In this document: positions 1 through 5,695 of the stretch, in pieces
Layout: each line of letters begins with the position of its first letter
How positions within the stretch are numbered: the stretch's first letter is position 1
Assembly: GCA_013003285.1 (NCBI GenBank)
Contig: JABDJY010000303.1
Span: 1 to 6,842, forward strand
DNA from: Alphaproteobacteria bacterium
GTDB taxonomy: Bacteria > Pseudomonadota > Alphaproteobacteria > UBA6615
Length of the DNA: 6,842 bases
Direction: 5' to 3'
Made by a program: the position numbers and the translations under genes
The notes under the pieces: generated by a model
The model's database searches: none
What the model saw: only the letters and a program-made list of their open reading frames with translations
Told to the model about the DNA's origin: nothing

Positions 1-1308
1 ATCCTGTCCCGTTGGCAGCTCGTCGCCTATGGCCTCCCCGGGCTGCCGCTCGCCATACTTTTGCTTCCCCTGTTTGTGACGGTCCCGACCTTCTATGCCG
101 ACGATCTCGGCCTCGGATTCGCGACGGTGGGCGCCGTTCTGTTCTTCGCGCGTATTTGGGACGTCGTAACCGACCCAATGATTGGCGCTCTATCCGATCG
201 AACGCGCAGCCGGTTCGGCCGCCGCCGGCCCTGGCTAGCTTTGGGGGCGCCGATCCTGATGGCCGGCGCATGGGTGCTGTTCCGCCCGCCACTCGACGTC
301 GGCTGGGTTTATTTGCTGGCAGCGACACTGCTGCTCTATCTGGGCGGCACCATGATCATGTTGCCGTACACGGCTTGGGCGGCCGAATTATCAGCACATC
401 ATCATGAACGCAGCCGTATCGCTGCGGCACGCGAAGCAGCAATCATCGCTGGGACAGCAAGTGCAATAGCAATCCCGGCCAGCATCGGTTTGGACCGCGC
501 GTCGGCTATGGACGCCACGGCTATACTTCTCATCGTACTGGTTCCGTTGTCCGTCTTTATCGCTGTCACCTGCCTTCCAGATCCGCAGTCCAGGCCCGTG
601 CGGCCGCGCCGTTGGACCCTAGCGTTCGCGCAGCTGCGCCAAAACCGTCCGTTCCGGCAGTTAATCTCGGCGTACTTTGTCAATGGTATCGCCTATGGAC
701 TGCCAGCTACGTTGTTCTTGCTATATGTCGAGCATGTCCTCAGGAAACCGGATTGGGCTTGGGGTCTGCTCATCATCTATTTCGCCAGCGCGATGTTGGC
801 CTTGCCGATTTGGCTTGTGATCAGTCGGCGCGTCGGCAAGCGCGCCACTTGGATCGCCGCGATGGCACTCGCCGCAACTGCGTTTTGGCCCGCTGCGTTT
901 CTCGGTAGCGGTGATGTTGGTTGGTTCATAGCCATTTGTGTGTTTACAGGAATTCCGCTTGGCGCCGAGTTGGTCATGCCGCCATCGATGCAGGCCGATG
1001 TCGTCGATTTTGATACGGAACAGACCGGCGATAAGCGCGCTGGCACTTTTTTTGGATTATGGGGTGTCGCCACCAAAATTCCCCTGGCGATCGCTGTCGG
1101 TATCGCATTTCCCGTACTCGAATTTATTGGATTTACGGGGAGCGGGGGACAGAACAGCGCAAGCTCAGTATTTGTCTTGGCAGCCCTTTACGGCTTTCTG
1201 CCCGTGCCATTCAAGATTGTCGCCATCGGTCTCGTATGGCGCTACGAGCTCGACAAAAGGGCGCACGACCGTATTGCACAAGACCAAGGCTTGCCGGGTC
1301 TCGGGTAG
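1..1308 (+). CDS. GPH/MelB-type MFS transporter, 5' end cut by window
   Basis: Inner-membrane secondary transporter of the glycoside-pentoside-hexuronide:cation symporter branch of the major facilitator superfamily. The frame is open from base 1; an ATG lies at position 61, but in-frame hydrophobic residues upstream (a first membrane segment with QLVAYGLPGLPLAILLLPL) show that the real start is left of the window, probably by only a few to about 20 residues. Visible are 435 codons. The family signature between membrane segments 2 and 3 is clear at codons 58-78 (DPMIGALSDRTRSRFGRRRPW), and the second-half counterpart is near nt 991-1077 (MQADVVDFDTEQTGDKRAGTFFGLWGVATK, split here as MQADVVDFD and GDKRAG). 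Several alternating hydrophobic stretches fit about 12 membrane segments. The substrate cannot be read; family names imply sugars, but a GPH-type symporter is also recalled within the Rhodobacter singlet-oxygen regulon, so a lipid- or stress-related role is possible (inference). No convincing terminator follows the TAG stop. Confidence 0.9.
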   Translation: MLSRWQLVAYGLPGLPLAILLLPLFVTVPTFYADDLGLGFATVGAVLFFARIWDVVTDPMIGALSDRTRSRFGRRRPWLALGAPILMAGAWVLFRPPLDVGWVYLLAATLLLYLGGTMIMLPYTAWAAELSAHHHERSRIAAAREAAIIAGTASAIAIPASIGLDRASAMDATAILLIVLVPLSVFIAVTCLPDPQSRPVRPRRWTLAFAQLRQNRPFRQLISAYFVNGIAYGLPATLFLLYVEHVLRKPDWAWGLLIIYFASAMLALPIWLVISRRVGKRATWIAAMALAATAFWPAAFLGSGDVGWFIAICVFTGIPLGAELVMPPSMQADVVDFDTEQTGDKRAGTFFGLWGVATKIPLAIAVGIAFPVLEFIGFTGSGGQNSASSVFVLAALYGFLPVPFKIVAIGLVWRYELDKRAHDRIAQDQGLPGLG

Positions 1309-1591
1309 ACCTACGCGCCAGCGCATTAGAACTCTCGGGATTTTTGATTTCGCTTCAGCAAATGCATTAAGGTCATTGTTGTCCATTACTGCATATTCGA
1401 GCGTCATCATCGCTGATCGCCAGATCGTAAATTCGAAACGCCAAATTTTGACTGGTTTGAGAGTTGGTAGTGGCAGCGCTCTTGGATGCGGGACACCTCC
1501 AAGGCTAAAACGCGCTAGCGCCAGGGGCGAATGCGAAGCGTCGTAGCATGGTTTTGGCAGTTTCGGTGTTGGCAGAAAAGTTTATCCGCGG
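1309..1591. other. Intergenic/decayed stretch, possible upstream part of the rpoH remnant
   Basis: No credible gene is seen. In the same frame as the downstream rpoH remnant, the stretch around 1460-1546 reads LGCGTPPRLKRA, which loosely resembles the LFFNLRRLKR segment that precedes the DFSLNSP block in alphaproteobacterial RpoH. The spacing is about a dozen residues shorter than expected, so an internal deletion would be needed. This extension is suggestive only. The other open frames here have no recognisable protein. Confidence 0.3.
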
Positions 1592-1849
1592 CGCGACTTT
1601 TCGCTCAACAGCCCGATTTCGGAAGAATTACCCTACGAATAGTTTATTGCTCGCTTGCCGGACCAAGCGCGCGATCCGGACACGCGTGCCGCTGAGGCGG
1701 CGTAAAAGCAAAATCAGCGGCACCTACTTCGAACAACGATCGGCGGACTCCACGAACGCGAACACAGCATAATGCGGGCGGGCGGGCTGCCCAACTAACC
1801 CGTCACGTTCCGCGAACTCGGCGATCGGTTCGGCATTGGTCGCCAGCTG
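1592..1849 (+). pseudogene. rpoH: Decayed rpoH (sigma-32) C-terminal fragment
   Basis: Heat-shock/stress sigma factor remnant. One frame, without any frameshift, reads RDFSLNSPISEE, then DPDTRAAEAA, QRHLLRTTIGGLHEREHSIMRA and PVTFRELGDRFGIGRQL. This follows the order of the RpoH C-terminus: the D(F/L)SLNAP block that ends region 3, the acidic linker, the L-NERER-I--AR helix of region 4.1 and the helix-turn-helix of region 4.2 (about 1799-1846). Three in-frame stops interrupt it: TAG 1640-1642, TAA 1703-1705 and TAA 1796-1798. The conserved SRERVRQIE-AFEKL tail is missing after 1849, and at least the N-terminal two thirds is absent or unrecognisable. Damage by point mutations with frame retained suggests slow decay of a once-functional gene. 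The family call rests on motif order recognised by eye; which RpoH paralogue it was cannot be decided. Confidence 0.72.
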
Positions 1850-1980
1850 TTTTTAGATCGTTGTCTATAGAACTCAGAATATCACACCAACAACTAGCCG
1901 GGTTGGACTCCGTGTGGATATCGGTGTCTCAAGGTTTCTTTGGGTGGACAAGGGTGCCAACAGGAGGACATGGAGGTCTG

Positions 1981-2058
1981 TGGGAAACGAAGTTCGTCAC
2001 CGACTTCGTGGCGGCCTGGAACAAAGTGATGAACGCGAATCGTTTCGACTTGGCTTGA
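1981..2058 (+). pseudogene. katG: katG (catalase-peroxidase) C-terminal tail remnant
   Basis: The last 25 residues, ETKFVTDFVAAW then NKVMNANRFDLA before a TGA stop, match the highly conserved C-terminus of bifunctional catalase-peroxidase KatG (KFV-DFVAAW-KVMN-DRFDL). KatG is a cytoplasmic haem enzyme that removes hydrogen peroxide; the haem-binding and catalytic N-terminal domain is entirely absent, so this piece cannot be active. The reading frame is open leftward to 1861, but only hints of the preceding KatG text remain (VSQGFFG where VDLVFG is expected, and, in another frame, MEVCG where AEVYA is expected), implying small indels before 1981. It lies 131 bp after the rpoH fragment on the same strand. 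Its own transcription terminator appears preserved immediately downstream. An alternative reading as a short standalone gene is unlikely. Confidence 0.75.
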
Positions 2059-2071
2059 TCACGATAGAAAG

Positions 2072-2108
2072 GCGTTCGGCGCTGCTTAAGCCAAGGAGCG
2101 CCGAACGC
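2072..2108 (+). terminator. Perfect 12-bp hairpin behind katG tail
   Basis: The arms GCGTTCGGCGCT (2072-2083) and AGCGCCGAACGC (2097-2108) are exact reverse complements with a 13-nt loop, starting 13 nt after the katG stop. The position and GC-rich stem fit a rho-independent terminator or 3' stabiliser of the former katG transcript. The T tract is poor on both strands (GCGGTTTAA on the plus side, CCTTTCTA on the minus side), so termination efficiency is uncertain. It also lies between convergent remnants and could have acted in both directions. Confidence 0.6.
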
Positions 2109-2228
2109 TGCGGTTTAACACCCATGTGTAGACGGCTCCCCATTGGCAAGGATTTTTTGAACGGTGATGCAGAGCTGGTCGGTGCTGCCATGTGTCCGGC
2201 CTGTTGATGCGGCACTGTCACACGGCCG

Positions 2229-2894
2229 CTGGCCATAATGCTCTCCGCGAGCGGCCATCTCCGTCGCCGACGCATCACCAATATGTGAATTATGGGCCCA
2301 TACGACGACTTTGGAAGACGGGCCGTGGAACTGCCGTAATGTTCTGCAGAGTCTGGAACATGTGCCCGTCGCGCAGGTTCCAGGATGCACACGAACCGTA
2401 ATACATGATCCGGTAGTAACGTTCGGCATTGGCAATGACCTGCGCGTTCTGGGATGCATCGAAAAAGCGTTCGCCGTCATGCTGGATGTAGTCCTGCTGG
2501 TTGCCATAAAGCTCCACAAGCATCTTCGTGACAGCGCTTTCGCAGTTACGATAGGCCCCGGTTAGAGCGGCATGCCCATAGGCTGCAGGATCGGCCTCCC
2601 AAGGGCTAAGACAGCCGTAACGATGCCGGGCGACCGCCGCCAGATCGGGGTCGACGTCCTCCAGATACTCTATGATGGCACGTGCTGAATTGTAGAGACT
2701 GTAAAGATCCAGGCCATAGAACCCGGTTCGGAAATCAAATGGCTTGGCCTTGTTGTGCTCGTGCAACCAGTCGATGAATTCCCGGACCTCCTCATTGCGC
2801 CACATCCATGTCGGAAACCGTCCAAACGTCTCCCATTCCGCCGGTGGGATATCGCGGTGGCGCACGTAGTTAACCGAAAGGCGGCATCATAGGG
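2229..2894 (-). pseudogene. Erythromycin-esterase-like (Ere family) gene, frameshifted and truncated
   Basis: Remnant of an erythromycin-esterase-family protein (PF05139 type); most members outside the classic EreA/EreB enzymes have unknown substrates. Reading leftwards, the minus strand gives RFPTWMWRNEEVREFIDWL, FYGLDLYSLYNSA, CLSPWEADPAAYGHAAL, HDGERFFDASQNAQVIANAERYYR and SWNLRDGHMFQTL, all in the family's order. The frame then breaks near 2305-2340 and continues in another frame as SSKVVVWAHNSHIGDASATEM, which keeps the AHNxH motif, before recognisable text ends near 2229. At the other end, YDAAFR (about 2874-2891) and VNYVRHRD (from about 2870) lie in different frames, so a second frameshift interrupts the usual YRVNRYVR segment. 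The N-terminal third, with the catalytic residues, and the C-terminus are missing. No initiation site remains. It converges on the katG remnant. Identification is by motif order; loss of function is well supported. Confidence 0.8.
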
Positions 2895-3264
2895 GCGTGC
2901 TTGCTAACCGTACCTCGAATGGTCGGTTATTGTTGATCCGATACAGCAAGACTAGTCTAAATATGTTTGGTCAGAGCTTTAAGCTTGCCCTACGCAAACT
3001 CACCCACAGCAATCCCCGATCACCCTCTGGCGCAAACACATGTCGCTGATTATGGCTACTTTGCGTTTGCTAGTCGTCGTGATTGGGCCATAAAACGGAT
3101 TTGAGCAAAACATGGCCGTTTTCGGTTGTAAACCGGTCGTGATCGAGGGAGCCCGCTGACAGTGGATTTTAGCAAAAAGCGCACGAAAGGGCTTGTTGAT
3201 CCAGCACATTGTTTAAAACCGAAGGAGATTAAGGTACCGTGCTTTATCATTTTAAGTACCTGAG
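2895..3264. other. AT-richer intergenic region without a recognisable gene
   Basis: No protein of recognisable family is seen on either strand. Noted inside are two TTGTTGATCC copies (2930-2939 and 3193-3202) and a pair of mutually exclusive hairpins at 3086-3122: GGCCAT/ATGGCC and AAAACGG/CCGTTTT. An AAGGAG at 3222-3226 precedes a GTG at 3239 that opens a 20-codon frame ending at 3301. The region separates the decayed block from the PAS-photolyase pair and probably holds regulatory sequence for the latter. Confidence 0.5.
2934..2963 (+). promoter_or_regulatory. Weak candidate ECF-type promoter (TGATCC-N18-TAAATA)
   Basis: TGATCC at 2934-2939 is followed after 18 nt by TAAATA at 2958-2963. 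The geometry is the same as that of the better candidate at 3265-3294. No open reading frame starts at a sensible distance downstream: the nearest ATG, at 2963, overlaps the -10. If used, it would make a long leader into the PAS gene. It may be chance or a promoter remnant. Confidence 0.2.
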
Positions 3265-3294
3265 TGATCCAAGTGTTCCTCAAAAACGTATAAT
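3265..3294 (+). promoter_or_regulatory. Candidate promoter of the PAS-photolyase pair (TGATCC-N18-TATAAT)
   Basis: A perfect TATAAT (3289-3294) stands 18 nt downstream of TGATCC (3265-3270), about 77 bp before the PAS start codon, and predicts a transcript start near 3301 and a leader of about 70 nt. TGATCC is a poor sigma-70 -35. It resembles the -35 recalled for the singlet-oxygen sigma factor RpoE (ECF11) of Rhodobacter sphaeroides, whose regulon includes photolyase. The -10 could serve either a housekeeping or an ECF sigma factor. No experimental or comparative support is available here. Confidence 0.4.
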
Positions 3295-3360
3295 TTGTTA
3301 ACCGCCGCTTTTGGTGTGGGTATATCGCAACGCTTGGTCGGAACGACCTGGTGAAACATT

Positions 3361-3368
3361 GGGGGAAG
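3361..3368 (+). promoter_or_regulatory. Ribosome binding site choosing the ATG start of the PAS gene
   Basis: The purine run GGGGGAAG stands just ahead of ATG 3372, with six bases between the G run and the start codon. The in-frame GTG at 3351 has no comparable purine run before it, so the ATG is preferred. Confidence 0.5.
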
Positions 3369-3371
3369 TCG

Positions 3372-3773
3372 ATGGCGAAATCGCTGGAAAATGCATTGCA
3401 ATCCGAGGCAGTAAGGTTAAGCGTGCTTAAAGCACTCGTTGATAACAGTTTCGATTCCATTCTAATAACCGACGCTACAAAAGCTGGTAAAATTCTTTAC
3501 GCTAACAAAGCCTTTAAAAGACTAACCGGTTATTCTCAGGCCGAGGTAGTGGGTAAAACTCCTCGAATATTGCAGGGACCGGCTACTGACAAAAACGTTC
3601 TAGATCGCTTACGTAAAGCACTTTCGAAAGGGAATTCGTTCGAGGGCAGAGCGATTAACTACAAGAAAAACGGATCACCATTCATCATGCATTGGCGTGT
3701 TGTTCCGGCTAAGGTGGGCAAAGAGGCCAAAGTTTGGCTCGCCATCCAAAGGGAAGGCACCGCGGTAGAATAA
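3372..3773 (+). CDS. Stand-alone LOV-like PAS protein lacking the photoactive cysteine
   Basis: A 133-residue cytoplasmic single-domain sensor protein. An N-terminal helix (about residues 1-25) leads into one PAS domain of LOV type: DNSFDSILITDA (24-35), ANKAFKRLTGYS (44-55), GKTPRILQGPATD (61-73), INYKKNG (95-101) and the closing WLAIQREG strand (122-129). In photoactive LOV domains the fourth block is GRNCRFLQG; here the Asn-Cys pair is Thr63-Pro64, so the flavin-cysteinyl adduct cannot form. The second flavin-contacting Asn (in the FWN motif) is Met106. The INY Asn (Asn96) and the strand-I Gln (Gln125 or Gln126, depending on counting) remain, so flavin binding is possible but not assured. 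No kinase, HTH or GGDEF output domain is fused. It lies 73 bp upstream of photolyase on the same strand, behind a candidate promoter. Its codons are AT-richer and lysine-rich compared with neighbours. The family is certain; ligand, signal and partner are unknown. Confidence 0.85.
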   Translation: MAKSLENALQSEAVRLSVLKALVDNSFDSILITDATKAGKILYANKAFKRLTGYSQAEVVGKTPRILQGPATDKNVLDRLRKALSKGNSFEGRAINYKKNGSPFIMHWRVVPAKVGKEAKVWLAIQREGTAVE

Positions 3774-3846
3774 CTCATCGTGACTAATCTCTCGCCGTTG
3801 TCCTCTAACAGCGAGCCCAAAACGGCCGATATAGCTTCGATAAATT

Positions 3847-5352
3847 GTGTCTGATCTTGGTGGCAAACCGGTCGCTTTAAACGGTGCCCGATCGGGTTAT
3901 CCGGTTCTCCTATGGTTCAGGCGTGACCTCAGGCTTAGCGACAACCCGGCAATCGATGCAGCCGTTGCGCTCGGGCAGCCAATCATCCCTGTTTACATTT
4001 CTGATGACGCCGACGCCGGCGCTTGGTCGCCGGGCGGCGCATCGCGCTGGTGGCTGCACGGCTCTTTGTCCTCTCTCTCATCTACGATTGAAGCACGCGG
4101 GAACCGGCTCATTCTCAAAACCGGGGCTGCGGACGCCGTGATTAATAGCCTGCTGTCTGAAACAGGCGCGAAAAGTGTCTATTGGAACCGTCGTTATGAG
4201 CCTTGGGCAACGAAACGCGATAAAGAATTAAAAACGGCCTTGCAAAGCAAGGGAATAGAGGCACGCAGTTTCAATACTGGCCTGATCCGGGAACCGTGGA
4301 CAGTAACCACCCAGAAAGGCGAGCCATACAAGGTTTTCACTCCTTTTTGGAAGGCGTTGCGCGCGCTCGGCGAACCCGATGAAGCCAAGCCAGCACCCTC
4401 CAGAATACCGGCGCCAGCCGATTTTCCCCAAAGCGAAGAGCTAAACTCATGGGGGTTGCTGCCGACCGCACCAGACTGGGCCGGTGGTTTGCGGGGTGCA
4501 TGGACACCGGGTGAAGACGCAGCGCATTCACGTCTGAATGACTTCACCGACGGCAGCGTTTTCGACTATCAGGATAAGCGGAACTTACCGGGGATTTCCG
4601 GCACGTCCCAGCTTTCCCCACACCTGCATTTTGGGGAAATCGGGCCGCGCCAGGTATGGTACGCAGTTGTGGCAAGTGCACTTGCACGCACCGGCAGCCC
4701 GATGCCGCGGGGTGTCGAGACCTACCTCTCGGAAATCGCCTGGCGGGAATTCTGCTACCACCTGCTTTTTCATTTTCCGGACCTGCCGACAAAGCCGCTT
4801 CGCACCGAGTTTTCCGGTTTCGATTGGCAGAACAACGCTGACGATCTGTCGGCCTGGCAGCGCGGATCGACTGGTTATCCGATTGTCGATGCCGGCATGC
4901 GCGAATTGTGGGCGACGGGCTGGATGCACAACCGTGTCCGAATGATCGTTGCCTCTTTTCTGATCAAGGATCTGCTGATCGATTGGCGAATCGGTGAAGA
5001 GTGGTTTTGGGATACGCTCGTTGATGCCGATCTCGCCAGCAATTCGGCGAGCTGGCAGTGGGTTGCGGGTTGTGGTGCCGATGCGGCGCCGTATTTCCGT
5101 GTTTTCAATCCCACCATTCAAGGAACGAAATTCGATCCCGATGGTAGATATGTTCGAAAGTGGGTGCCGGAACTCGCCAAGCTGCCAGACCGCTTGATCC
5201 ACGCACCGTGGACGGCCAAACCAATTGAATTAGCGGACGCTGGGGTCGAGCTCGGCCGGGACTATCCGATGCCAATCGTCGATCATTCGATGGCGAGAAA
5301 CCGGGCGCTCGAGAGGTACAAGCAGCTTAAGGCACACCAAGATGGTCGCTAA
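3847..5352 (+). CDS. phr: Deoxyribodipyrimidine photo-lyase (class I CPD photolyase)
   Basis: Light-driven cytoplasmic flavoenzyme that splits cyclobutane pyrimidine dimers by electron transfer from reduced FAD. The 501 residues begin with the Rossmann-like antenna domain (YPVLLWFRRDLRLSDNPA, residues 18-35; NRRYEPWATKRD, 114-125) and continue into the helical FAD domain: GTSQLSPHLHFGEI (252-265), YLSEIAWREF (293-302), GYPIVDAGMREL (343-354), GWMHNRVRMI (358-367) and FRVFNPTIQGTKFD (417-430). Alignment by eye to E. coli Phr shows the electron-transfer tryptophans W306/W359/W382 as Trp327/Trp380/Trp403, the dimer-contacting E274/W277 as Glu296/Trp299, and the flavin-N5 Asn378 as Asn399. All are kept, so activity is expected. 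The antenna cofactor is not certain. The start is a GTG with an in-frame TAA six bases upstream and no other usable start nearby; no good Shine-Dalgarno is visible. Length is normal with a short N-terminal extension. Probably co-transcribed with the PAS gene. Confidence 0.96.
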   Translation: MSDLGGKPVALNGARSGYPVLLWFRRDLRLSDNPAIDAAVALGQPIIPVYISDDADAGAWSPGGASRWWLHGSLSSLSSTIEARGNRLILKTGAADAVINSLLSETGAKSVYWNRRYEPWATKRDKELKTALQSKGIEARSFNTGLIREPWTVTTQKGEPYKVFTPFWKALRALGEPDEAKPAPSRIPAPADFPQSEELNSWGLLPTAPDWAGGLRGAWTPGEDAAHSRLNDFTDGSVFDYQDKRNLPGISGTSQLSPHLHFGEIGPRQVWYAVVASALARTGSPMPRGVETYLSEIAWREFCYHLLFHFPDLPTKPLRTEFSGFDWQNNADDLSAWQRGSTGYPIVDAGMRELWATGWMHNRVRMIVASFLIKDLLIDWRIGEEWFWDTLVDADLASNSASWQWVAGCGADAAPYFRVFNPTIQGTKFDPDGRYVRKWVPELAKLPDRLIHAPWTAKPIELADAGVELGRDYPMPIVDHSMARNRALERYKQLKAHQDGR

Positions 5353-5635
5353 TTATTAAGCATTTAGATCGACCTTTCGTCCATCGTGAGACCAGGGGAT
5401 CAGCGGACGCTTAGTTGGCGGGTCAAAGAGCCAGCCAGGTCAAATCGCGACGAGCCAAATCCTCTTTTGAGAACCCTGCTCACCTAACGCAAGGAAATTA
5501 GCGAGTTATATGCGCTCGCGAACCCAAGGCGCATATTTATCAGCCGCGTGAGGAGGCAGAATTTCGATCGGTTATGGCCGGTTAGGGTCAAAACCCGCCG
5601 TCATGACCCATCGTGATTTACGGCGGCTTTCGGGG
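5353..5635. other. Intergenic region between photolyase and IS30 element
   Basis: No gene is recognised. It holds two small inverted repeats: ATATGCGC/GCGCATAT (5508-5515 and 5529-5536), and CCGCCGT/ACGGCGG (5595-5601 and 5620-5626), the latter ending about 10 bp before the inferred edge of the insertion element. No strong terminator directly follows the photolyase stop. Confidence 0.5.
5508..5536 (+). terminator. Possible hairpin downstream of photolyase
   Basis: An 8-bp perfect inverted repeat (ATATGCGC, 13-nt loop, GCGCATAT) is followed by TTTATC. It begins 155 bp after the photolyase stop. The stem is half AT and the T tract is short, so it is a weak terminator candidate and may be a chance palindrome. 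Confidence 0.25.
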
Positions 5636-5665
5636 GGTGATCTCAACTGGTCGTTGCAACACTTT
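5636..5665 (+). repeat. Putative left terminal inverted repeat of the IS30 element
   Basis: The block TCAACTGGTCGTTGCAACA (5643-5661) resembles the recalled IS30 end, TTCAATTGGTCAACGCAACA, at most positions and lies directly upstream of the transposase gene, as expected for this family. The exact outer edge is uncertain, and the matching right repeat is outside the window. Confidence 0.55.
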
Positions 5666-5695
5666 ATCTTAAAGGCAAAGATGGAGTGATTGGAT

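Noticed and set aside
12..407. Open frame on the plus strand overlapping the transporter
   Set aside because: Arginine- and proline-rich out-of-frame shadow of the GPH transporter, whose frame carries clear family motifs.
402..1076. Minus-strand open frames (402-683, 777-1076) opposite the transporter
   Set aside because: No recognisable protein; they are antisense shadows of a well-supported coding frame in GC-rich DNA.
938..1546. 202-codon plus-strand open frame running past the transporter stop
   Set aside because: Its first 370 bp overlap the transporter out of frame and resemble nothing known; only the tail, in the rpoH frame, is of possible interest and is treated under that remnant.
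1548..1772. 74-codon plus-strand frame starting with ATG
   Set aside because: The adjacent frame in the same stretch reads as RpoH; this one is basic, low in information and has no family resemblance.
1997..2392. Minus-strand open frame across the katG tail and hairpin
   Set aside because: It overlaps the recognisable katG end and the third frame of the esterase remnant, and has no coherent family match.
3056..3460. Minus-strand open frames in the region before and into the PAS gene
   Set aside because: Composition looks random, with no ribosome site and no recognised motif; the frame overlaps the clear PAS coding start.
3372..3773. Annotation as a photoactive LOV photoreceptor
   Set aside because: The adduct-forming cysteine is replaced by proline and one flavin-contacting Asn by Met, so classical LOV photochemistry cannot be claimed.
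4585..5202. 205-codon minus-strand open frame
   Set aside because: Antisense shadow of photolyase, in which all catalytic motifs are present on the plus strand.
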